From assembly GCA_021782675.1 (NCBI GenBank), contig JAJXUS010000047.1:1-9568 (forward strand): 9,568 nucleotides of DNA. The letters run 5' to 3'. The notes beneath the pieces are model-generated. The model was not told the DNA's origin and did no database searches. It saw nothing but the letters and a program-made list of their open reading frames with translations. This DNA is from Acidobacteriota bacterium (GTDB lineage: Bacteria > Acidobacteriota > Terriglobia > Terriglobales > Acidobacteriaceae). Shown here piece by piece: positions 1 through 5,089 of the stretch. Numbering within the stretch: the stretch's first letter is position 1; every line of letters begins with the position of its first letter. A program made the position numbers and the translations under genes.

Positions 1-267
1 CTTGCTGGCCATGGCCGCCAGCATGCCGACGAGGAAGCTGCCCTCGTGCTCGCGGAAGACGAAGCTCTGCACGTTGGGCAGGTCCACCACCATGTCGATG
101 ATGGCAAAGCGCTGTTTGGGAAACTCAGCCGCCACCTTGGCAATGGCACTGGCCTGCGGGAAGCCGATGCCGACGATGGGGTCGGCGCCTTTTTCCGCAA
201 AGCGGCGCGCCGCGACCGGAGCTTCAGAGGGGCGAATGAGAGTCCGCTCCAGATATGAGCGCAACAC
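1..267 (-). CDS. BMP/PnrA-family ABC transporter substrate-binding protein, partial and apparently 5'-truncated
   Basis: Reading the minus strand leftward gives 89 codons before the window edge. They match the middle of the Bmp/PnrA/TmpC family of substrate-binding lipoproteins, which feed nucleosides and similar solutes to ABC importers. Recognisable blocks are AEKGADPIVGIGF, then FPKQRFAIIDMVVDLPNV, then FREHEGSFLVGMLAAMASK, in family order and spacing. The only plausible start seen is GTG at 267 (or TTG at 264), with no good Shine-Dalgarno sequence and no upstream in-frame ATG for about 90 codons. That start puts the GxGF block near residue 36. In intact family members it lies near residue 90-100, after a lipoprotein signal peptide and the first alpha/beta units. 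The N-terminal 60 or so residues and the export signal therefore seem to be missing. The frame stays open further upstream, but there it is antisense to the isomerase gene and looks nothing like a BMP protein. The family call is firm; whether the gene works is doubtful. Confidence 0.75.
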   Translation of the reverse strand, partial: MLRSYLERTLIRPSEAPVAARRFAEKGADPIVGIGFPQASAIAKVAAEFPKQRFAIIDMVVDLPNVQSFVFREHEGSFLVGMLAAMASK

Positions 268-288
268 GGGAACTTTGGAGGCTTTGCC

Positions 289-1179
289 ATGGACCGCAGA
301 GAGTTCTGCCGAAACGCCCTCTATCTCGGAGCAGGAAGCGCGCTGCTGCCAGCCAGGGCACTCGCGGCGCCAGCCGCTGGGTTCGAGTTCTCCGTAATGG
401 TGTGGCCGCTGGAAACGCAGGCTCCGCTGGAGCGCTGCCTGGAGATTGCAGCGGAAGCCGGGTACAGCGCGGTTGAGTTCACGAATGAAACGGTAAAGTG
501 GTCGGCTGCGGACAAGCGCCGCATCCGGAAAAAGCTTGAGGCGCTGGGGTTGACCGTGGACGCGATCAGCAGCGGCCGTCCCATGCTGGCGGACCCGGCT
601 GCTATGGGGAACGCGCTGCAGACGGTGAAGGATCACATCGCCATCGCCAAGGAGTTTGATTGTCCGCAACTGATCCTAACTCCGGGCAAGCGCGTGGCCG
701 GCCAGTCGCACGAGGCGCAGACCCATGCCATTACGGAGACGCTGAAGCGGGTTGGCGATCTGATGGACACGACCGACATGCAGCTTGCGTTTGAGCCGGT
801 TGACGGGCTGGAATACAAGGGTGTCGCCATCAGCTCCGTCGGCGAGGCGTTCCCGATCATCCGTGCAGTGGACAATCCGCGGGTGAAGGTTTTGTACGAC
901 TTTTATCACGAGCAAAGAGCCGCGGGAGACCTGATTGACAAGCTGGAAGGGAACATCGAGTGGCTCGGGTTAGTGCACATTGCGGATGTGCCGGGACGCC
1001 ATCAACCGGGAACGGGCGAGATCGATTACGCGAACATATTCCGCAAACTGGCCGAGCTGAAGTACGACCGGTATATTGCCATGGAGCTTTTCCCCGCCGG
1101 CGACCCTGTGGCCGCGTTGCGTGGCGCCCGGCAGATGGCGCTTCGGGCGGAGCGGGCGGGGTCTTCCGCAGCGGGATAA
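289..1179 (+). CDS. Tat-signal hydroxypyruvate-isomerase-like sugar isomerase/epimerase (xylose-isomerase-like TIM barrel)
   Basis: A 296-residue protein of the AP-endonuclease-2/xylose-isomerase-like TIM-barrel superfamily, closest by motif to hydroxypyruvate isomerase (hydroxypyruvate to tartronate semialdehyde). The N-terminus has a twin-arginine motif (MDRREFCR), a short hydrophobic stretch (about residues 11-20) and an Ala-rich cleavage region near 25-30, so the folded, metal-loaded enzyme is probably exported. Likely metal and catalytic residues lie at expected places: E169 (AFEP), D204 and H207 (YDFYHEQ), H230, then the signature IADVPGRHQPGTGEIDY with R237, H238 and E244, and E266 (AMELF). 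The ATG at 289 has GGAGG at 277-281, seven bases upstream. It faces away from the truncated BMP gene, so its promoter must lie within or beside that remnant. The true substrate is uncertain, since this fold covers many sugar isomerases and epimerases. Confidence 0.88.
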   Translation: MDRREFCRNALYLGAGSALLPARALAAPAAGFEFSVMVWPLETQAPLERCLEIAAEAGYSAVEFTNETVKWSAADKRRIRKKLEALGLTVDAISSGRPMLADPAAMGNALQTVKDHIAIAKEFDCPQLILTPGKRVAGQSHEAQTHAITETLKRVGDLMDTTDMQLAFEPVDGLEYKGVAISSVGEAFPIIRAVDNPRVKVLYDFYHEQRAAGDLIDKLEGNIEWLGLVHIADVPGRHQPGTGEIDYANIFRKLAELKYDRYIAMELFPAGDPVAALRGARQMALRAERAGSSAAG

Positions 1180-1180
1180 A

Positions 1181-1330
1181 GCAACGGCAGAAGCGGATTC
1201 CCTGCGGGAATGACAACCAGAAGAGCAATGACGACGGCAGAAGCAGATTCCCTGCGGGAATGACAACCAGAAGAGCAATGACAACGGCAGAAGCGGATTC
1301 CCTGCGGGAATGACAGAAAGAGAAGCAAAG
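1181..1330. repeat. 50-bp tandem repeat, about 2.7 copies, each with a palindromic core
   Basis: Copies start at 1181, 1231 and 1281. The first two differ at only three positions (two in the first four bases, one at 1245). The third is identical in type through about 1315 and then decays. Each copy holds GATTCCCTGCGGGAATG, in which ATTCCC and GGGAAT can pair around a TGC loop (for example 1197-1211). The array fills the gap between the isomerase (stop at 1179) and the convergent membrane-protein gene (stop at 1343). The hairpins could therefore help end transcription from both sides, though they lack T-runs. Confidence 0.9.
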
Positions 1331-1342
1331 GCAGAAGCGCGG

Positions 1343-1759
1343 CTAAAAGCCTGCTCGCTGGATGCGGGCCCGCTCGGTGCTGAAGTCCGTAAAGCTGGCG
1401 ATGGTGCCCACCAGGGCCGACTGCAGGGCGAACGCCTCGGCCTCCTTTGTATCGGCGAATCCGAACAGCTTGGGAATGGCCCAGGCGGTCGAGGCAAAGG
1501 CGGCGTCGATGCGGCCATGCGTCGCGAAGGGAAGAACAGGCTCTGCGCCCAGGGGATAATCGGTAAGCAGTGCCTGCGTCAGCATCAGCGCGCCTGTGGT
1601 GAAGGCTGCGGCCGATGCCGCGCGATTGCGTTTGCGATAGACAATGCCAAGGCCCAGCAGCATGGCGGCCTGCGCATAATCCAGGTAGCCATGTACCCTC
1701 GGGCTGATCGCTTTTGGCAGTTTGTCCGATGAGCCCAGAGCGTATTCCAGCAAAGACAT
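1343..1759 (-). CDS. Small SPW-repeat-like integral membrane protein
   Basis: A 138-residue protein with four predicted membrane helices at about 28-42, 47-66, 83-100 and 107-124. It is a tandem duplication: HGYLD at 23-27 recurs as HGRID at 81-85, and TD at 66-67 recurs at 124-125, exactly 43 residues after the H in both halves. The third helix ends in PKLFGFAD, which resembles the SPW-repeat family of small membrane proteins of unknown function. The start at 1759 is chosen because GGGGAG lies about ten bases upstream; a longer frame from 1798 has no such site. It is transcribed divergently from ada, sharing the 1760-1961 region, and ends just before the 50-bp tandem repeats. No catalytic residues are evident, so no biochemical role is proposed. 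Confidence 0.75.
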   Translation of the reverse strand: MSLLEYALGSSDKLPKAISPRVHGYLDYAQAAMLLGLGIVYRKRNRAASAAAFTTGALMLTQALLTDYPLGAEPVLPFATHGRIDAAFASTAWAIPKLFGFADTKEAEAFALQSALVGTIASFTDFSTERARIQRAGF

Positions 1760-1887
1760 GGTTAAGGTTCTCCCCAAAATGCATGCCGGCTGCGGCACAG
1801 AGTTTCAGATGGCCTGGCGTCCGGCGCGAGATGTCTCTGAGGATACGCGAGAGTGGGGCCAGTGGCGGCACGTTCGGGCGGACGAGG

Positions 1888-1900
1888 AATTCATGAGCAA
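1888..1900 (+). promoter_or_regulatory. Candidate Ada box (AAT-N6-GCAA) upstream of ada
   Basis: The sequence AAT TCATGA GCAA matches the A-box/B-box layout known from E. coli Ada-controlled promoters (AAT, six bases, GCAA). It lies 61 bases upstream of the chosen ada start. A weak -10-like TACAGT at 1932-1937 follows at a distance loosely like the E. coli ada promoter, and the expected -35 position is poor, as in activator-dependent promoters. The site overlaps an alternative ATG at 1893. Autoregulation by methylated Ada is inferred. Confidence 0.35.
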
Positions 1901-1961
1901 GGACCGGAGTGCGCCGTCGGCGCCGAAACCGTACAGTAAGCGTCAACGGGGAGGCGATTCG

Positions 1962-3086
1962 ATGCAGGCGAAGCAACCGGCGGAGCAGAACGACGCGATC
2001 TTGACGGACCCGCGCTGGCAGGCGTTGTGCACGCGCCATCCCAACGCGGATTACGCATTCTTTTATGCCGTGGTAACGACGGGCGTGTTCTGCCGTCCCT
2101 CGTGCCGGGCGCGACGGCCGCGGCCGGAAAATGTACGTTTCTTCTCCACGGTGCGCGAGGCGGAGGCGGCGGGCTTTCGCGCCTGCAAACGATGCCGGCC
2201 CAAAGAGCCCTCCGTTGGCGCAAAAAATGCAGCGATGATTGCTGACATCTGTCGGCTGATCGAGCAGGCGGAGAATACGCCCAGCCTCACGGCGCTGGCG
2301 GAACGCGCCGGCTTGAGCCGCTTTCATTTCCATCGCCTGTTCAAGGCGGTGACAGGCGTGACCCCCGCAGAATACGCAGCGGCGCGGCGCGGTGCCCGTG
2401 TGCGCAGTGCTCTGCGGCAAAGTGCAACCGTGACGGAGGCGATTTACGGCGCGGGGTTTTCTACCTCCGGCAGATTCTACGAACAGGCGGATGCGATGCT
2501 GGGCATGCAGCCGGCTGTGTTTCGCGCAGGCGGCGCCAGGGAGGAGATCGCCGTGGCCAGCGGCAACAGTTCACTGGGAAAGGTGCTGGTGGCGCAGACA
2601 TCGCGCGGCGTGTGCGCCATTCTGCTGGGTGATGCGGAGGAGCCGCTCATGCAGGATTTGCGCCAGCGATTTCCTCAGGCGACGCTCCGGCCCGCGTCCG
2701 CCGACGAGCAGAAAATCGTAGGGCGCGCGATCCGACGGGTGGAGACGCCGGAAGCCGCCATCGACCTGCCTCTGGATATTCAAGGCACCCTGTTTCAGAA
2801 GCGTGTGTGGAAGGCCCTGCAAAAAATTCGACCGGGCACCACTGCGACTTATGCAGAGATTGCGGCGGCGGTGGAGATGCCGCAGGCCGCGCGAGCGGTG
2901 GCAGGAGCCTGCGCCGCAAACAAAATTGCCGTTGCCATTCCGTGTCATCGCGTGGTCGGCAAGAACGGCAAACTCTCTGGCTATCGATGGGGCATAGCGC
3001 GTAAACAGGCCCTGCTGGCGCGAGAGAGCGGCGCGCGGAGGCCAAAGGGTGGGCCGGCGAGGACCAGACCCACCGCGAAAGGTTGA
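1962..3086 (+). CDS. ada: Ada: bifunctional alkylation-response regulator and O6-methylguanine-DNA methyltransferase
   Basis: A 374-residue protein (E. coli Ada has 354) with all three classic parts. The N-terminal zinc module (about 15-85) carries C44 and C48 (GVFCRPSCRAR) and C75 and C78 (ACKRC). C44 matches the cysteine that takes methyl groups from DNA phosphotriesters and turns the protein into an activator. An AraC-type helix-turn-helix region follows (about 88-190). The C-terminal methyltransferase domain (about 205-350) has the active-site motif IPCHRVV with C328, which removes methyl from O6-methylguanine, plus the downstream GYRWG segment. The ATG at 1962 is chosen because GGGGAGG sits seven bases upstream and ten residues precede the conserved DPRWQA segment. 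An in-frame ATG at 1893 (with a GAGGA site) is possible, but it overlaps the candidate Ada box. The tail after about residue 355 is basic and nonconserved. Confidence 0.95.
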   Translation: MQAKQPAEQNDAILTDPRWQALCTRHPNADYAFFYAVVTTGVFCRPSCRARRPRPENVRFFSTVREAEAAGFRACKRCRPKEPSVGAKNAAMIADICRLIEQAENTPSLTALAERAGLSRFHFHRLFKAVTGVTPAEYAAARRGARVRSALRQSATVTEAIYGAGFSTSGRFYEQADAMLGMQPAVFRAGGAREEIAVASGNSSLGKVLVAQTSRGVCAILLGDAEEPLMQDLRQRFPQATLRPASADEQKIVGRAIRRVETPEAAIDLPLDIQGTLFQKRVWKALQKIRPGTTATYAEIAAAVEMPQAARAVAGACAANKIAVAIPCHRVVGKNGKLSGYRWGIARKQALLARESGARRPKGGPARTRPTAKG

Positions 3087-3098
3087 GCGTCAGCCTTT
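3078..3098 (+). terminator. Possible hairpin terminator at the ada stop codon
   Basis: AAAGGTTGA (3078-3086) can pair with TCAGCCTTT (3090-3098) around a GCG loop: nine base pairs, one of them G-U in RNA. The stem includes the ada stop codon. No T-run follows, so intrinsic termination is only a possibility. Confidence 0.3.
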
Positions 3099-3179
3099 GC
3101 CGACCGGGAGCTTTTGCTTGTTCCAGGCCGTCATTCCGGCATTCACGCTGGTCTCGCGGCGGCAGCCGGTATGTTTGTC
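3090..3179 (-). pseudogene. Possible rhodanese-domain C-terminal relic
   Basis: On the minus strand, 29 codons and a TGA (3092-3090) end in NAGMTAWNKQKLPVGKG. This closely resembles the usual end of single-domain rhodanese (sulfurtransferase) proteins, where a strand leads into N-x-GG-x-TAW and a short LPV tail; here one Gly of the GG pair is missing. Upstream, at about 3185-3225, the frame runs into a palindromic repeat, and no active-site loop or remaining domain is present. There is no start codon or ribosome-binding site in a sensible place. It looks like the tail of a gene cut off by the repeat cluster. The match is from memory of the family and is short, so confidence is modest. Confidence 0.4.
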
Positions 3180-3192
3180 AATAGAAGCTCCA

Positions 3193-3225
3193 CCCCACTC
3201 AAGCCGAAAGAAGGCTTGAATGGGC
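3193..3225. repeat. Palindromic element, copy 1
   Basis: CCCCACTCAAGCC (3193-3205), a seven-base loop, then GGCTTGAATGGGC (3213-3225). Eleven of 13 positions pair. The left arm is identical to that of copy 2, 68 bp downstream, so the two are diverged copies of one element. Confidence 0.8.
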
Positions 3226-3260
3226 CACTCGACGGTCGAGGCGATGCCGGGTGCCGGGTG

Positions 3261-3293
3261 CCCCACTCAAGCCTTCAGTTGGCTTGAGTGGGG
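3261..3293. repeat. Palindromic element, copy 2, perfect 13-bp stem
   Basis: CCCCACTCAAGCC (3261-3273), loop TTCAGTT, then GGCTTGAGTGGGG (3281-3293), pairing perfectly over 13 bp. It is preceded by CCGGGTGCC, a lead-in shared with the element at 3420. It may act as a transcription terminator or mRNA stabiliser for the flanking convergent genes, or be a REP-like mobile palindrome. Confidence 0.88.
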
Positions 3294-3333
3294 GAGGTCG
3301 CCGATAAAGTAAGGGAGTTCCTCTTCGGGGTGG

Positions 3334-3365
3334 CCCATGCAAGTCCCGTTTCTGGCTTCCATGGG
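3334..3365. repeat. Degenerate palindromic element, copy 3
   Basis: CCCATGCAAG (3334-3343) and CTTCCATGGG (3356-3365) pair at nine of ten positions around a 12-base loop. The arm sequence differs from copies 1 and 2, but the design is the same (CCC-rich ends, short loop). Confidence 0.55.
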
Positions 3366-3419
3366 TAGGTCTCGATGAAGCCTTACGGATGTACGACACG
3401 AAGCCCCAGGTACCGGGTG

Positions 3420-3445
3420 CCCAGATCTCGCTTCTGAGACCCGGG
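3420..3445. repeat. Degenerate palindromic element, copy 4
   Basis: CCCAGATCTC (3420-3429), loop GCTTCT, GAGACCCGGG (3436-3445); eight of ten positions pair. It is preceded by CCGGGTGCC, as is the perfect copy at 3261. Confidence 0.55.
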
Positions 3446-3529
3446 ATTCCCCCGCATCGCTTCTTCGGCCGCGCGGGCGCGGCGTGCATCCGTCGCAAAC
3501 AACGCACGCCCACGCCCGTGTCTACAGCC

Positions 3530-4546
3530 CTACGGACGCAGAAGCGTTTTGATGGCGCGTCGTTCGTCCATCGCGCGGTAGCCTTCGGCCACCTGATCGA
3601 GCGGAAGGGTCAGGTCAAAGACTTTGCCGGGTTGGATTTTACGGTCCCAGACCAGTTGGATCAGATCCGGCAAAAAGCGCCGCACCGGTGCCGGGCCGCC
3701 GTGCAAGTGGACGAGATGCAGAAACACGGGGAACATTTCGAGCTTCATGCCGTGGGGCACGCCAACGTAGCCAATGGAGCCGCCGACGCGCGCGGACTGG
3801 ACGGCCTGCATCATGGAGTCTTCGGTGCCGACGCACTCCAGCACAGAGTCCGCACCCAGGCCGCCGGTCAGCTCCTTGATGCGCGCCACGCCCTGCTCGC
3901 CGCGCTCTGACACGATGTGCGTTGCGCCAAATTCTTCGGCAAGCTGCTGGCGCTGTTTATGCCGGCTCATAGCAATGATGCGGCCTGCGCCCATGACCTT
4001 GGCCGACAAAACGCCCAGCAGGCCCACGGCGCCATCGCCCACAACGACGGCCGTCGAACCGGGCTTCACATTCGCGGCATCCGCGGCGAACCATCCGGTG
4101 CCGAGCACATCGGAGACGGTCAGAAGGCTGGGCAGCAGATCGTCCGGCGGGGTGCCCGGCGTGGCTACGAGGGTGCCATCTGCCAGCGGAACCCGTAGGA
4201 TGGGCGCCTGCGCGCGGCTCATAAACTCCATCTGCTCGCAGCCGGACTGGTAGCCGTTGCGGCAGTTGGGGCAGGTGTTGTCGGAGACGCAGAAGGAGCC
4301 GATGACAAATTGTCCCGGCTTCACCGTCTTTACCTCACTGCCCACGGCCTCCACAACGCCGCAGTATTCGTGACCCATCGGCGTTGGCTTATCGATCTTC
4401 TGAACGCCGCGATACGGCCAAAGGTCGGACCCACAGACGCAGGTGGCGGCCAGGCGAAGAATGGCGTCCGTGGGCTTCTCGATACGCGGCTCCGGGCGGT
4501 CTTCAAAGCGGATATCGTGCGGTCCGTAAAGGACAGTACCTTTCAT
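3530..4546 (-). CDS. Zinc-dependent alcohol dehydrogenase (MDR superfamily)
   Basis: A 338-residue medium-chain dehydrogenase/reductase, probably a cytoplasmic NAD(P)-dependent alcohol dehydrogenase. The catalytic zinc site is visible: C38 (CVCGSD), H59 and E60 (GHEYCG) and D146 (TVSDVLGTGW). The Rossmann nucleotide-binding motif is VVVGDGAVG (167-175). The structural zinc lobe (86-103) keeps C92, C95 and C103 with standard CxxC-x7-C spacing, but the first ligand position is D89 instead of Cys. The C-terminal part, with HGGPAPVRRFLPDLI and the final DERRAIKTLLRP, is typical of the zinc-dependent alcohol dehydrogenase family. The ATG at 4546 has AGGAG six bases upstream. The gene stands alone, its 3' end facing ada across the palindrome cluster. 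Its substrate cannot be read from the sequence. Confidence 0.92.
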   Translation of the reverse strand: MKGTVLYGPHDIRFEDRPEPRIEKPTDAILRLAATCVCGSDLWPYRGVQKIDKPTPMGHEYCGVVEAVGSEVKTVKPGQFVIGSFCVSDNTCPNCRNGYQSGCEQMEFMSRAQAPILRVPLADGTLVATPGTPPDDLLPSLLTVSDVLGTGWFAADAANVKPGSTAVVVGDGAVGLLGVLSAKVMGAGRIIAMSRHKQRQQLAEEFGATHIVSERGEQGVARIKELTGGLGADSVLECVGTEDSMMQAVQSARVGGSIGYVGVPHGMKLEMFPVFLHLVHLHGGPAPVRRFLPDLIQLVWDRKIQPGKVFDLTLPLDQVAEGYRAMDERRAIKTLLRP

Positions 4547-4607
4547 GAAAATCTCCTGTTCACGCAGTGGGCGTGCACTTATCTAGATTCCCAGGAGGTA
4601 CGAAAGG

Positions 4608-4634
4608 ATGCGGCGGAGGTGTTCCGCGCGATGA
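4608..4634 (+). other. Mini-ORF of eight codons behind a perfect Shine-Dalgarno sequence
   Basis: AGGAGGT at 4593-4599 is eight bases from an ATG opening MRRRCSAR and a TGA at 4632-4634. The stop overlaps a second ATG (4631) by ATGA, which opens a 103-codon frame ending at 4942. The longer frame has weak codon bias (roughly 60% GC at third positions, with several rare AGA, CGA and CTA codons) and no recognised motif. The mini-ORF could be a leader peptide or a chance match; there is no direct evidence of translation. Confidence 0.2.
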
Positions 4635-4679
4635 GAACGGAAGCTGTACGTGTTTGCGCAGTCGCCTCAAAAAGCGCCA

Positions 4680-4709
4680 GGGGCGAACTCTCTTGCGAGA
4701 ACCCGCCCC
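4680..4709 (+). other. Two-tier hairpin in the gene-free interval
   Basis: GGGGCG (4680-4685) pairs with CGCCCC (4704-4709), and inside it TCTC (4689-4692) pairs with GAGA (4697-4700) around a TTGC loop, with a symmetric three-by-three internal loop. It follows the mini-ORF by about 45 bases. No T-run follows. Its role is unknown. Confidence 0.4.
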
Positions 4710-5054
4710 GGCCATCCGAACTTTGCGAAGACCCGGGGTCGGACCCGGAGCCGCAACCTGCGCTTCCGAAACTACGTCGAATCCGCGAGCGAAGCCCGCC
4801 TATCCTTTGCAACTTCGGTTTGCCTGCCGTGCCGGCGCCTTGCCGATTGGCTGCACTCAGTTTCCTGAATGGGAGCCTCGTTGCCAAGACTCGAGCCGAT
4901 CTGCACTGCGCCTTCTTCTGTGAAAGATTTCTCTTTCGTTGAAAAGAGTATGGCACTGGTTGCCATTTTCTGAGCTTAGGAAATCCCGGTATTTATGTGC
5001 GAATCGCGGAACAATTCCAGGCTGCGGCGGTAAACCGCAGCCAACATAGCGTTT

Positions 5055-5083
5055 CTGGCACCACCCACGGTGCAGCTTAGAAT
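5055..5083 (+). promoter_or_regulatory. Candidate sigma70-type promoter of kdsC, placing +1 at the start codon
   Basis: CTGGCA (5055-5060, four of six matches to TTGACA), a 17-base spacer and TAGAAT (5078-5083, five of six matches to TATAAT). The normal +1 distance falls on or next to the A of the kdsC ATG at 5090. The gene has no Shine-Dalgarno sequence and an in-frame TAG at 5078-5080, so a leaderless transcript fits. Confidence 0.45.
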
Positions 5084-5089
5084 ATCTGC

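Larger units (their letters stand above)
3087..3529. other. Gene-poor interval between ada and the alcohol dehydrogenase, rich in palindromes
   Basis: The interval lies between two convergent genes. It holds the possible rhodanese relic (3090-3179), four inverted-repeat elements (3193-3225, 3261-3293, 3334-3365, 3420-3445), a short perfect palindrome CTCGAC-G-GTCGAG (3228-3240), the tandem 7-mers GCCGGGT-GCCGGGT (3246-3259), and a seven-base stem with a 16-base loop (3481-3510). The last could lie in the 3' end of the dehydrogenase transcript. No intact gene is supported here. Confidence 0.7.
4547..5089. other. 543-bp gene-free interval upstream of both the alcohol dehydrogenase and kdsC
   Basis: This interval lies between two divergent genes and must hold promoters for both. 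On the plus strand AGGAGGT (4593-4599) stands eight bases before an ATG at 4608 that opens an eight-codon reading frame. A structured hairpin lies at 4680-4709, an 11-base palindrome (GACCC-G-GGGTC) at 4730-4740, a 17-base dyad (ATGGCA-N5-TGCCAT) at 4950-4966, and hairpins at 5020-5042 (GGCTGCGG/CCGCAGCC) and 5058-5073 (GCACC/GGTGC). Open frames across 4579-4956 have poor codon bias and resemble nothing I know, so I treat them as noncoding. Confidence 0.6.

Noticed and set aside
1722..1961. 80-codon N-terminal extension of Ada
   Set aside because: The extension overlaps the divergent gene, is unlike any Ada N-terminus, and the ATG at 1962 has a well-placed GGGGAGG.
1026..2420. 464-codon open frame on the minus strand
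   Set aside because: It runs antisense through the isomerase, the 50-bp repeats, the membrane-protein gene in another frame and ada. Its product is low-complexity Arg/Pro/His-rich sequence with no known domain.
3199..3513. 104-codon minus-strand frame
   Set aside because: It is made of the palindromic repeat elements read through as codons, with no domain and no ribosome-binding site.
4310..4942. 210-codon plus-strand frame, with a possible internal start at 4631
   Set aside because: Its first third is antisense to the dehydrogenase; the rest has poor codon bias and no recognisable motif. Only the mini-ORF arrangement at 4593-4634 is kept, as a low-confidence observation.
4951..4964. Sigma54-like TGGCAC...TTGC
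   Set aside because: The GG and GC elements are about two bases closer than the fixed spacing sigma54 requires.
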